A DNA stretch of 64,000 nt. Source: UBA5078 sp964538025 (GTDB lineage: Bacteria > Pseudomonadota > Gammaproteobacteria > Pseudomonadales > Pseudohongiellaceae). Position 1 is the first letter of the stretch, and each line of letters begins with the position of its first letter. Location: NCBI GenBank assembly GCA_964538025.1, contig CAZICZ010000007.1, positions 1 through 64,000 of the forward strand, in the 5' to 3' direction. Made by a program: the position numbers and the translations under genes. The notes under the pieces are model-generated. The model did no database searches. It saw nothing but the letters and a program-made list of their open reading frames with translations, and had not been told where the DNA came from. Positions 1 through 8,353 of the stretch are shown here, piece by piece.

Positions 1-43
1 CGGCTTAGAAGGCCGTTGCTCTATCCAGCTGAGCTATACCCCC
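1..43 (-). tRNA. tRNA-Arg(TCT), truncated by the window edge
   Basis: The minus strand reads acceptor strand, D arm and anticodon arm of a tRNA. The anticodon loop CTTCTAA gives anticodon TCT, read as arginine. The T arm and 3' end lie outside the window. It is the last gene of a Pro-His-Arg tRNA run transcribed leftwards. tRNA-Arg(UCU) is one of the tRNAs that receive mnm5U34, the product of MnmC encoded at 26.4 kb. Confidence 0.9.
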
Positions 44-93
44 GGGGAACGGTCCGAACGTGACAAGACGAAGGCGTTAAGTGAAGAGGGAAA

Positions 94-170
94 TGGGGTG
101 ACCGATGGGGCTCGAACCCACGACAACCGGAGTCACAGTCCGGGGCTCTACCAACTGAGCTACGATCACC
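94..170 (-). tRNA. tRNA-His(GTG)
   Basis: Complete cloverleaf on the minus strand with anticodon GTG in loop CTGTGAC and an encoded CCA at 94-96. The acceptor stem closes best as GTGATCG with CGGTCAC, which leaves an encoded extra G at position -1 opposite C73, the usual histidine identity element. The D stem is GCTC/GAGC and the T loop TTCGAGC. tRNA-His carries queuosine at G34, made in part by QueD, QueE and QueC of this window. Confidence 0.97.
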
Positions 171-197
171 AATGAACTTTGTCATGTCTTAAGGGAG

Positions 198-274
198 TGG
201 TCGGGGTAGAGAGATTCGAACTCCCGACATCCTGCTCCCAAAGCAGGCGCGCTACCAGACTGCGCTATACCCCG
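198..274 (-). tRNA. tRNA-Pro(TGG)
   Basis: Complete cloverleaf on the minus strand. The acceptor CGGGGTA pairs with TACCCCG, the discriminator is A, and CCA is encoded at 198-200. The anticodon loop TTTGGGA gives TGG. It is the first tRNA of the Pro-His-Arg run and sits 29 bp after the -10 box of the cluster promoter. Confidence 0.97.
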
Positions 275-276
275 TT

Positions 277-298
277 ACCCTGCACCGTAATGCAGGGT
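277..298 (-). repeat. Inverted repeat in the tRNA 5' leader
   Basis: ACCCTGCA (277-284) and its exact complement TGCAGGGT (291-298) are separated by 6 nt. The hairpin would start at about the transcription start of the tRNA cluster and end 2 nt before mature tRNA-Pro. It may shape 5' processing by RNase P or protect the precursor; this role is inferred. Confidence 0.6.
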
Positions 299-302
299 CG
301 GC

Positions 303-331
303 ATAATACTCACGAGTCATTAGGCAGTCAA
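303..331 (-). promoter_or_regulatory. Sigma-70 promoter of the tRNA-Pro-His-Arg cluster
   Basis: On the minus strand TTGACT (326-331) and TATTAT (303-308) are separated by 17 bp, close to the sigma-70 consensus. They lie in the 84-bp gap between cysS and the tRNAs. A GC-rich discriminator follows the -10 box, as is common for stringently controlled stable-RNA promoters (inference). Confidence 0.8.
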
Positions 332-358
332 TCTCCGCATGGCACAAAAGTGGCGCCG

Positions 359-1756
359 TCACCGCTCGATTCGCCACACACTGCCGTCGGCAGAATCTTC
401 CACCACGACTTTCATGGCCGCAAGCTTGTCGCGAATCTGATCGGCCAAGGCCCAATCCTTGTTTGCACGCGCTTCACGTCTTTGCAAAATCAGCGCATCG
501 ATGTGTGCATCCACGTCGCCCTCATGCTGCCCTTTCAAAAAAATCTCCGGATCGGTTTGCAAAATGCCAATCACCTGGCCGAGTCGCACCAGCACGCGAC
601 CCAACTGTGCCGCCGTTTCAACATCCGATTCCCGCTGACGATTGATCTCGCGTGCCAGGTCGAACAACACCCCCAAAGCGACCGGGGTATTGAAGTCATC
701 ATCCATCGCCGCACAGAAGGCCTTTTCAAAACGGCTATTGACGAGATCCCGTGCCGTGTCGAGCGGGAGTCCCCGCAGTGCCGTATAAAATCGCTCCAGA
801 GCCATGGACGCCTGGTGCAATCCCTGTTCCGCGTAATTGATCGGACTGCGGTAATGGCTGGCAATCAGCAGATACCGAATGACCTCGCCGCTGTATTTCT
901 GCAGGACGTCTCGTACCGTGAAGAAATTGCCCAGTGACTTCGACATTTTCTCGTTATCAACCCGCACTGCACCGTTGTGCAACCAGTACCGGGAAAACTG
1001 TTTTCCGGTGGCTGCTTCAGATTGGGCAATCTCGTTCTCATGGTGCGGAAACACCAGATCCGTTCCGCCCCCGTGGATGTCGAAGGAATCTCCAAGACAG
1101 CAGGTTGACATGGCGGAGCACTCGATATGCCAGCCCGGTCGCCCGTATCCCCACGGAGAATCCCAGCCTACTTCACCGTCCGCCGCAGCTTTCCAGAGGG
1201 CAAAATCCCGGGGATCGCGCTTCAGCTCACCAATCTCGATACGCGCTCCTGCCAGCAATTCCTCGGGGTTTTTGTTGGACAGTGCGCCATAGTGCGCGAA
1301 CTGGGAGACCGCATAGTACACGTCCCCACTGCTCACCTTGTACGCGAAATCATCCCGGATGAGACGCTCGATGAGCGCGATGATCTGGTCGATGTGCGCA
1401 GTGGCGCGTGGCTCGATGTCAGGCCGTTGCACAAAAAGCGCCGCCTCGTCTTCATGAGACGCCTTGATAAATCGCGCCGTCAAATCGGAAAAAAGTTCAT
1501 CGTTTTCTTTTGCGCGCTTTAAAATTTTGTCATCGATGTCCGTGATATTGCGCACATACGTGACCTTGAATCCGCGATGGCGCAAATACCGTGATATCAC
1601 ATCAAACGCAACGAACATGCGGGCGTGTCCAATATGACAATAGTCATAGGTGGTGACGCCGCACACATACATTTTCACCTTGCCCGGTTCGAGAGGGACG
1701 AAGGGTTCTTTTTTTCGCGTTAATGTGTTGTATACCTGAAGCACTGGCTGACTCAT
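359..1756 (-). CDS. cysS: Cysteine--tRNA ligase
   Basis: Cytoplasmic class I aminoacyl-tRNA synthetase charging tRNA-Cys, 465 aa from the chosen start. The HIGH signature is at residues 41-44, and the KMSKS loop (KMSKSLGN) is intact near residue 270. Zinc-ligand positions known in CysRS are visible: Cys32, the Cys in WHIECSAMS, and the His/Glu pair in FPHHENE. I chose the ATG at 1756 because it overlaps the glnS stop as ATGA, which implies translational coupling. An ATG 18 nt upstream (1774) is possible and would add six residues. The pairing with glnS makes a two-synthetase operon. Confidence 0.96.
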   Translation of the reverse strand: MSQPVLQVYNTLTRKKEPFVPLEPGKVKMYVCGVTTYDYCHIGHARMFVAFDVISRYLRHRGFKVTYVRNITDIDDKILKRAKENDELFSDLTARFIKASHEDEAALFVQRPDIEPRATAHIDQIIALIERLIRDDFAYKVSSGDVYYAVSQFAHYGALSNKNPEELLAGARIEIGELKRDPRDFALWKAAADGEVGWDSPWGYGRPGWHIECSAMSTCCLGDSFDIHGGGTDLVFPHHENEIAQSEAATGKQFSRYWLHNGAVRVDNEKMSKSLGNFFTVRDVLQKYSGEVIRYLLIASHYRSPINYAEQGLHQASMALERFYTALRGLPLDTARDLVNSRFEKAFCAAMDDDFNTPVALGVLFDLAREINRQRESDVETAAQLGRVLVRLGQVIGILQTDPEIFLKGQHEGDVDAHIDALILQRREARANKDWALADQIRDKLAAMKVVVEDSADGSVWRIER

Positions 1757-3510
1757 CCTGAAATTTTTGCCCATGAATCCCGCAGGGTCACGGTACGATT
1801 AAACACCAGTCGATTCTCTGTTGAATCGTAACGATCAACACAGAAATACCCTTCGCGCTCGAACTGGAAGCTCGACTCGGGTGCCGCAAGACGCAAACTG
1901 GGTTCTGCTTTGCATCCTGACAATATCTGTAAGGAATCCGGATTGAGACAATCCTTGTAATCGGCAATCGATTTGTCATCCGGATTCTCTTTATTGAACA
2001 GTCGATCGTAAACACGCACCTCGACATCCAAAGCCTCTTGCGCGGGAACCCAGTGAATGACTCCTGCAACCTTGCGCCCTTCCGGATTCACGCCGAGAGT
2101 GGCCGCATCATAGGAACACAACAGTTCCACCACTTGCCCGTTGGCATCCTTTCGCACGTCATCGCAACGAATCACATACCCGCCACGCAGGCGCACTTCC
2201 GCACCAAGGCTCAGGCGCTTGTATTTCGGGGGCGGGATTTCTTCGAAATCACTGGCATCGATATAGAGTTCGCGTGCGAACGGGATCTCCCGACTTCCCA
2301 TGCTATCGTCCTTGGGGTGACAGGCGAGCTGAAGCGATTCGACCTTGCCTTCCGGATAGTTCGTGAGGGTGACCTTTAACGGTCGCAGGACACACATGGC
2401 CCGGGGGGCAACGGCATCCAGATGTTCACGGATACTGTGCTCCAGCATGGCAACATCCACGACCCCTTCGCTACGCGCCACGCCGGCACGATCACAGAAA
2501 TTCCTAATGGATTCAGGAGTATAGCCGCGGCGTCGCAGCCCGGACAGTGTGGGCATGCGGGGATCATCCCAGCCCTGCACATAGCCTTCCATGACCAGTT
2601 CCTTCAGTTTGCGCTTGCTCATCACGGTGTAATTGATGTTCAGACGGGCGAACTCAATCTGGCGCGGCAACACGTAGTCAGACAATGGGGCGTCGCTGTC
2701 GCTCGCGGCATGGAGGGTACGAATGTCCAGGGCCTGCAGAATCCAGTCATACAGAGGCCGGTGATCTTCGAATTCCAGCGTGCACAGGGAATGGGTAATG
2801 CATTCCATTGCATCCGAGATGCAATGGGCGTAGTCATACATGGGATAGATCGGCCACGTATTGCCCGTCTGGTGATGTTCCACATGACGAATGCGATAAA
2901 GCACCGGGTCCCGCATGTTGATATTGGGAGACGCCATGTCGATCTTGGCACGAAGACTGTGCGCCCCGTCAGGGAATTCCCCAGCGCGCATGCGTGCAAA
3001 CAGATCAAGATTTTCCGCGACGGTGCGGGTGCGAAACGGGCTCTCCCTACCCGGGGCGGTCAGCGTGCCGCGGTATTCTCTCGCCTCATCGGGGGACAGA
3101 CTGCACACATAGGCCTTGCCCAGCGTGATGAGTTGCACAGCGAAGTCATGGAGAGCCTCGAAATACGATGACGCATAGCGAACCTCCCCGTTCCATGCGA
3201 AACCCAACCATTGAATATCCGCCTTGATGGAATTGATAAATTCCTGGCTTTCTTTTTCAGGATTGGTGTCATCGAAACGCAAATTGCAGCGGCCGGCATA
3301 GCTTCCGGCCACACCAAAATTCAAACAAATTGATTTGGCATGCCCGATATGGAGATAGCCATTCGGCTCCGGAGGAAAGCGCGTTTGGACACGTCCCTGA
3401 TGCTTGCCGGTCGCCAGGTCTTGCTCAATAATGTGCCGAATGAAATTCGGTGCCGGCGATGTAGTGGACGAGTTGGCGTTGCTGGTTTGCGGATTTTCTG
3501 AAGCGCTCAT
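1753..3510 (-). CDS. glnS: Glutamine--tRNA ligase
   Basis: Class I synthetase charging tRNA-Gln directly, as in gammaproteobacteria. It is 585 aa from the ATG at 3510, which fits the family with a short Ser/Thr-rich leader. The HIGH motif is at 54-57 (HIGHAKS), and the second signature has the GlnRS form MSKRKL. A longer reading to 3612 would run over the ppiB region and adds 34 residues unlike GlnRS. The gene is followed by cysS with a 4-nt overlap. Confidence 0.96.
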   Translation of the reverse strand: MSASENPQTSNANSSTTSPAPNFIRHIIEQDLATGKHQGRVQTRFPPEPNGYLHIGHAKSICLNFGVAGSYAGRCNLRFDDTNPEKESQEFINSIKADIQWLGFAWNGEVRYASSYFEALHDFAVQLITLGKAYVCSLSPDEAREYRGTLTAPGRESPFRTRTVAENLDLFARMRAGEFPDGAHSLRAKIDMASPNINMRDPVLYRIRHVEHHQTGNTWPIYPMYDYAHCISDAMECITHSLCTLEFEDHRPLYDWILQALDIRTLHAASDSDAPLSDYVLPRQIEFARLNINYTVMSKRKLKELVMEGYVQGWDDPRMPTLSGLRRRGYTPESIRNFCDRAGVARSEGVVDVAMLEHSIREHLDAVAPRAMCVLRPLKVTLTNYPEGKVESLQLACHPKDDSMGSREIPFARELYIDASDFEEIPPPKYKRLSLGAEVRLRGGYVIRCDDVRKDANGQVVELLCSYDAATLGVNPEGRKVAGVIHWVPAQEALDVEVRVYDRLFNKENPDDKSIADYKDCLNPDSLQILSGCKAEPSLRLAAPESSFQFEREGYFCVDRYDSTENRLVFNRTVTLRDSWAKISG

Positions 3511-3549
3511 GTCGTGGTTTTTCGCTTTCTCACAAGTGGCAAAGCACGT

Positions 3550-3578
3550 ATTATAACCGCTCCACGTCTTTCTCATAA
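3550..3578 (-). promoter_or_regulatory. Candidate sigma-70 promoter of glnS-cysS
   Basis: Minus strand: TTATGA (3573-3578), 17 bp, TATAAT (3550-3555), in the 103-bp gap between the divergent glnS and ppiB starts. The -10 is perfect and the -35 matches four of six bases. Confidence 0.5.
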
Positions 3579-3613
3579 GAGGCGCAGGCCCTTTAACCTC
3601 AAGGTTGTGCACA

Positions 3614-4141
3614 ATGATTGTCTTTAAAACGAATTATGGTGATATCACGATTGAACTGGACTTCGAAAAAGCGCCGGTTTCTTCTGCCAATTTCCTCGAC
3701 TACGCCAAGAAGGGGTTCTACGACAACACCATTTTTCATCGCGTCATCGACAATTTCATGATCCAGGGCGGCGGTTTCGAAAGTGGTCTGATTCAAAAGC
3801 CCAATGGCAAACCGATCGTGAACGAAGCCGACAATGGGCTGCCGAATGACATCGGCACACTGGCCATGGCACGCACCTCTGATCCGCATTCCGCCACCTC
3901 CCAGTTTTTTATCAACGTTGCCAACAACACCTTCCTCAACCACAAGAGCAAAACGGCCCAGGGCTGGGGATATGCGGTGTTTGGCAAAGTGACGGCGGGC
4001 ATGGATGTCGTCAACAAGATCAAGCAATGTCGCACCACCTCAAAGTCCGGGCATCAGGATGTGCCGGTAGACGAAATCATCATTACCGCCACGACGGTGA
4101 CATTGCCTGACGCCACCCCGGAAAAAGCCACTCAACAATAA
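3614..4141 (+). CDS. ppiB: Cytoplasmic cyclophilin-type peptidyl-prolyl isomerase
   Basis: Catalyses cis-trans isomerisation of prolyl bonds during folding. 175 aa, no signal peptide, so the cytosolic PpiB type. Cyclophilin core motifs are present: FHRVIDNFMIQGG, a QFFIN segment, and AVFGKVTAGMDVV. The start is the ATG at 3614, with AAGG about 10 nt upstream; the in-frame TTG at 3605 is less likely. lpxH follows after 14 nt, the same order as ppiB-lpxH in E. coli, so the two are probably co-transcribed. Confidence 0.95.
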   Translation: MIVFKTNYGDITIELDFEKAPVSSANFLDYAKKGFYDNTIFHRVIDNFMIQGGGFESGLIQKPNGKPIVNEADNGLPNDIGTLAMARTSDPHSATSQFFINVANNTFLNHKSKTAQGWGYAVFGKVTAGMDVVNKIKQCRTTSKSGHQDVPVDEIIITATTVTLPDATPEKATQQ

Positions 4142-4155
4142 AAAAATGGCACGCC

Positions 4156-4902
4156 ATGTCGAATGCAGGGAAGACGCTATTCATCTCAGATTTACATCTT
4201 GATGCGGAACTCCCTGCCATCACGCAGTGCTTTCTGTCCTTTCTCTCCCGCATCAAGGGCTGCGATGCGCTTTACATCCTGGGCGATTTCTTTGAGGTCT
4301 GGGTGGGAGATGATGATCGCAGCCACCTCCACGAGACCGTCGCGAATGCGCTCTCCGCGCTTGCCGCATCGGGGAGCCGTGTGTATCTCATGCACGGCAA
4401 TCGCGATTTCCTCATCGGGCAGGACTATGCCCGGCAGTGCAGTGCCACGCTCATTCCCGAACCCAGCATCATTGAGCTTTTCGGCAACAAGATCCTGCTG
4501 ATGCACGGTGACAGCCTGTGCACACGGGATGTGGACTACTTGAAATTCCGCAAAATGGTGAGAGCAGAGCGCTGGCAGCAGGATTTTCTGGATCGCTCTC
4601 TGGTCGAACGCCACATGATCGCGCAACAGACGCGGGCGCAGAGCAAGGAAAAGAGCCGCATGAAGGCGTCCGAGATCATGGACGTGACCTCACAGGAAGT
4701 GATCGAGCAGATGAGCCTGCATCAGGTGAATTTCCTCATCCATGGTCATACCCACCGGCCCGCCGTCCATACGCACCGCTTGAAGGCTCCCCTAAACGGC
4801 AAGATGGAAGCCGTCAGGATCGTTCTGGGGAGTTGGGACAGCAAAGGCTGGGCCCTGGAGATATCGGCAAGCGGTTACGACCTGAAGCATTTCCCCCACT
4901 GA
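4156..4902 (+). CDS. lpxH: UDP-2,3-diacylglucosamine diphosphatase
   Basis: Calcineurin-type metallophosphoesterase of lipid A synthesis. It hydrolyses UDP-2,3-diacylglucosamine to lipid X on the inner face of the cytoplasmic membrane. 248 aa. Metal-site motifs are in order: DLH (D12, H14), GDFFE (D44), GNRDF (N82), MHGD (H117) and the C-terminal HGHTHRP. The gene lies 14 nt after ppiB and converges with the DUF1289 gene across a 16-bp gap. Confidence 0.95.
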   Translation: MSNAGKTLFISDLHLDAELPAITQCFLSFLSRIKGCDALYILGDFFEVWVGDDDRSHLHETVANALSALAASGSRVYLMHGNRDFLIGQDYARQCSATLIPEPSIIELFGNKILLMHGDSLCTRDVDYLKFRKMVRAERWQQDFLDRSLVERHMIAQQTRAQSKEKSRMKASEIMDVTSQEVIEQMSLHQVNFLIHGHTHRPAVHTHRLKAPLNGKMEAVRIVLGSWDSKGWALEISASGYDLKHFPH

Positions 4903-4918
4903 GGGCGCCGACCCCGTC

Positions 4919-5389
4919 TCAGGAAAAACTGTCAACGTGCTGAAAATAGCGCTCGAAGTGTGCCTGGCAGAGCGTGAGCAGTTGCTCGTCGACCAGGTCC
5001 GCCAGAGCCTGCGTGCTCAGAGTGGCGTAGGCCGGCGCAACCGACAGGCCGCACTCTTCCAGCACAAGCTGTTGCAAAGGGGCCTTCTGAAACAGGGTAT
5101 TGATCCAGCAATACGGTGACAGCGCCATATTGACCGGCAGGGAAAATCTGGCCATCGCCTCCAGGAGGGCCTGTCGCGACACCACGTGCAGCTTGTCCTG
5201 CATGATCTGCACCGTCAGCGCCTCTATACGGCGCAGCACCGACTCCTTCTCTTCATCCTGATAGGCATTCCAACGGATGACCTCAAATGCATAGCGCTTA
5301 CACCCACGGCAGATGCTGTCACCGACCGAGGTCGTGGAGCAGACACCGATACACGGCGTTCTTGTAAGACGGCTTTTCAACGCTGACAT
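4919..5389 (-). CDS. DUF1289 family protein
   Basis: 156 aa. The N-terminal part has the DUF1289 pattern: CIGVC near residue 13, then CRGCKR, followed by a helical stretch with a conserved tryptophan. The four cysteines look like a small metal or Fe-S site, but this is inference. The remaining 100 residues are helical without recognised motifs. It is monocistronic, between lpxH and acnB. A perfect -10 (TATAAT on the minus strand around 5433) lies upstream, with no convincing -35. Biological role unknown. Confidence 0.8.
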   Translation of the reverse strand: MSALKSRLTRTPCIGVCSTTSVGDSICRGCKRYAFEVIRWNAYQDEEKESVLRRIEALTVQIMQDKLHVVSRQALLEAMARFSLPVNMALSPYCWINTLFQKAPLQQLVLEECGLSVAPAYATLSTQALADLVDEQLLTLCQAHFERYFQHVDSFS

Positions 5390-5656
5390 CCTGATAGGCG
5401 AAAAAACGGAGGGTAAAAGTGAGCCGCCATTATACGGACACGGATGCCAAGCGCTAGAGTTTGAGTGCCCGATCGGCTATACTTGCGGCCCGATTTTCAA
5501 CGCTTGCCGAGGGTCCGCACACACCTGCGCAAGCCCGCATCTGCCACCCATAGCCGACCAGATGAATTGCTACAACCAGCGGCTCGCAAGAGCCTTGTGC
5601 GTGTCATTTCTGAGCTGTCACTCGCTACCTAAACGTCTATCGACAAGGGGAACACT

Positions 5657-8257
5657 GTGTTAGAAGCCTACCGTCAACATGTCACCGAACGCGCCGCCAT
5701 GGGCATCGTCCCAAAGCCTTTGGACGCAGAACAAGTCGCCGCATTGGTGGAACTGCTCAAGACACCTCCCAAGGGTGAAGAGGACTTCATTCTCGATCTG
5801 ATTTCCAACCGTGTTCCCGCGGGTGTCGATGAGGCGGCCTATGTAAAGGCTGGTTTCCTGTCCGCCATCGCCCGTGGTGAAACCCGCTCTCCCATCATTG
5901 ACAAAGCGCTTGCGGTAAAACTGCTCGGCACAATGCTGGGAGGCTATAACATCAATACCCTGGTGTCCTTGCTGGACGACAACGAACTGGCCCCGCTTGC
6001 CGTGAAAGAACTGTCCCACACCTTGCTGATGTTCGATGCCTTTCACGATGTCGAAGAGCGCGCAAAAGCGGGTAATCCGCATGCCAAAGCCTTGCTGCAA
6101 TCCTGGGCGGATGCGCAGTGGTATACCAGCAAACCCGATCTGCCTGTCGTTTTGACCGTCACGGTTTACAAGGTGCCCGGTGAAACCAATACGGACGACC
6201 TGTCCCCTGCGCAGGACGCGTGGTCGCGCCCCGATATCCCTCTGCATGCGCTCGCCATGTACAAAATGCCGCGTGACGGGGTCACCAATGCCGCCGCGCA
6301 GATCGCCGAACTGAAGAAAAAAGGACACCCGGTCGCCCTCGTTGGCGACGTGGTGGGAACCGGTTCTTCCCGCAAGTCCGCGACCAACTCCGTGCTGTGG
6401 AATATCGGCAATGACATTCCCTACATCCCGAACAAGCGTGATGGCGGTGTTTGCATCGGCGGCAAAATCGCTCCGATTTTTTTCAACACCATGGAAGATG
6501 CCGGGGCATTGCCCATCGAGTGCGATGTCGATGGCATGGCAACGGGCGATGTCATCGACATCTACCCCTTCGAAGGCAAAATCACTCGCCACGGCTCGCA
6601 GGACGTCATCTGCCGCTTCGAACTGAAAACCGAAGTCCTGCTCGATGAAGTGCGTGCAGGTGGCCGTATTCCCCTGATTATCGGTCGTGGACTGACCGAC
6701 AAGGCGCGTCAGGCTCTCGGGCTCGAGCCCTCCAAGGTCTTCCGTCTGCCCTTCAATCCCGTCAGCTCCAACAAGGGATTTACGCTGGCGCAGAAAATCG
6801 TGGGCAAGGCCTGCGGCGTGGAAGGCGTGCGCCCTGGCAGTTACTGCGAGCCCAAGATGACCACTGTCGGGTCGCAGGACACCACAGGCCCCATGACCCG
6901 CGACGAACTCAAGGATCTCGCCTGTCTCGGGTTTTCTGCCGACCTCGTCATGCAGTCCTTCTGCCATACGGCGGCGTATCCGAAGCCGGTCGATATCGAA
7001 ACCCAGCACACCCTGCCCGACTTTATCCAGACACGCGGCGGCGTCGCCCTGCGTCCGGGTGACGGCATCATTCACTCCTGGCTGAACCGGATGCTGCTGC
7101 CCGACACCGTCGGCACCGGAGGCGACTCCCACACCCGTTTCCCGATTGGTATTTCCTTCCCAGCAGGCTCGGGCCTCGTCGCCTTTGCCGCGGCGACAGG
7201 CGTCATTCCGCTGGACATGCCCGAATCGGTGCTGGTGCGCTTCAAGGGTGAGATGCAGCCCGGCATTACGTTGCGCGACCTCGTGAACGCCATCCCGTAT
7301 GCAGCACTGCAGTCAGGAGATCTGACCGTCGAGAAAAAGGGCAAGAAGAACATCTTCTCCGGCCGCATTCTGGAAATCGAAGGGCTGCCCAATTTGAAGG
7401 TCGAGCAGGCCTTCGAGCTGTCCGATGCCTCAGCCGAGCGCTCTGCAGGCGGATGTACGATTCGCCTGAACAAAGAGCCGATCATCGAGTACTTCAAGTC
7501 CAACATTACACTGCTGCGCTGGATGATCAGCGAGGGCTACGGTGACGCCCGCACCCTCGAGCGTCGTGCCCGTGCCATGGAAGAATGGCTGAAGAATCCG
7601 CAACTGCTGGAGCCAGATGCGGACGCCGAGTACTACAAGATCATCGAAATCGACCTGAACGAGATCACCGAACCCCTGCTGGCCTGCCCGAACGACCCGG
7701 ACGACATCAAGCCGCTGTCCGCCGTGCAGGGCACCAAGATCGACGAAGTGTTTATCGGTTCCTGCATGACCAACATCGGCCATTTCCGCGCCGCAAGTGA
7801 AGTGCTCAAGCAGGTCAAAGGCATCCTGCCAACCCGCCTGTGGGTCTCACCGCCCACCAAAATGGACCAGCATCAGCTGGTGGAAGAAGGCGTTTACAGC
7901 GTCTTCGGCGTCTCCGGTGCACGCACCGAAATGCCGGGCTGCTCGTTGTGCATGGGGAACCAGGCGCGCGTGGCACCCAACTCCACCGTCGTCTCCACCT
8001 CAACGCGCAATTTCCCCAACCGCTTAGGCGAAGGCGCCAATGTATTCCTGGCGTCATCCGAACTGGCTGCCGTCAGCGCCGCACTGGGCCGCATTCCCAC
8101 AATGGAGGAATATCTGGGGTACATGAAGAACGTCGACACCATGTCGGACAAGATCTATCGCTATTTGAACTTCAACGAGATCAAGTCCTACATGGATGCC
8201 GCTGAGAAAGCCAAGACCATTCCTTTCGTGAATGTGCGCGAGGTTGAACTTGCATGA
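5657..8257 (+). CDS. acnB: Bifunctional aconitate hydratase 2 / 2-methylisocitrate dehydratase
   Basis: TCA-cycle aconitase B, interconverting citrate and isocitrate; the family also dehydrates 2-methylisocitrate. 866 aa, the normal AcnB length, with the N-terminal HEAT-like domain that distinguishes AcnB from AcnA. The 4Fe-4S ligands are C703 (GSCMTN) and C762/C765 (GCSLC). The start is GTG at 5657 with AAGGGG about 8 nt upstream, and the protein begins MLEAYR like other AcnB. The 267 bp in front hold no gene that I can support. Confidence 0.97.
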   Translation: MLEAYRQHVTERAAMGIVPKPLDAEQVAALVELLKTPPKGEEDFILDLISNRVPAGVDEAAYVKAGFLSAIARGETRSPIIDKALAVKLLGTMLGGYNINTLVSLLDDNELAPLAVKELSHTLLMFDAFHDVEERAKAGNPHAKALLQSWADAQWYTSKPDLPVVLTVTVYKVPGETNTDDLSPAQDAWSRPDIPLHALAMYKMPRDGVTNAAAQIAELKKKGHPVALVGDVVGTGSSRKSATNSVLWNIGNDIPYIPNKRDGGVCIGGKIAPIFFNTMEDAGALPIECDVDGMATGDVIDIYPFEGKITRHGSQDVICRFELKTEVLLDEVRAGGRIPLIIGRGLTDKARQALGLEPSKVFRLPFNPVSSNKGFTLAQKIVGKACGVEGVRPGSYCEPKMTTVGSQDTTGPMTRDELKDLACLGFSADLVMQSFCHTAAYPKPVDIETQHTLPDFIQTRGGVALRPGDGIIHSWLNRMLLPDTVGTGGDSHTRFPIGISFPAGSGLVAFAAATGVIPLDMPESVLVRFKGEMQPGITLRDLVNAIPYAALQSGDLTVEKKGKKNIFSGRILEIEGLPNLKVEQAFELSDASAERSAGGCTIRLNKEPIIEYFKSNITLLRWMISEGYGDARTLERRARAMEEWLKNPQLLEPDADAEYYKIIEIDLNEITEPLLACPNDPDDIKPLSAVQGTKIDEVFIGSCMTNIGHFRAASEVLKQVKGILPTRLWVSPPTKMDQHQLVEEGVYSVFGVSGARTEMPGCSLCMGNQARVAPNSTVVSTSTRNFPNRLGEGANVFLASSELAAVSAALGRIPTMEEYLGYMKNVDTMSDKIYRYLNFNEIKSYMDAAEKAKTIPFVNVREVELA

Positions 8258-8295
8258 GGCCTAAAGGCACCTCTTAAAGCGCTGGGCAAGGCATA

Positions 8296-8331
8296 AAAAA
8301 AGCCAGCATCCGCAAGGATGCTGGCTTTTTT
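8296..8331. terminator. Bidirectional rho-independent terminator between acnB and pepN
   Basis: A 16-bp perfect stem with a GCAA loop: GCCAGCATCC (8302-8311) and GGATGCTGGC (8316-8325), flanked by an A run on one side and a T run on the other. It serves both convergent genes. Confidence 0.92.
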
Positions 8332-8353
8332 GTTGGGGCTGATTCAAGAGCGT

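Noticed and set aside
2422..3171. 249-codon frame antisense to glnS
   Set aside because: Shadow of glnS; no ribosome-binding site and no recognisable domain.
5660..7132. 490-codon open frame antisense to acnB
   Set aside because: It lies wholly inside a well-conserved gene, has no family resemblance, and is a by-product of the GC-rich codon pattern.
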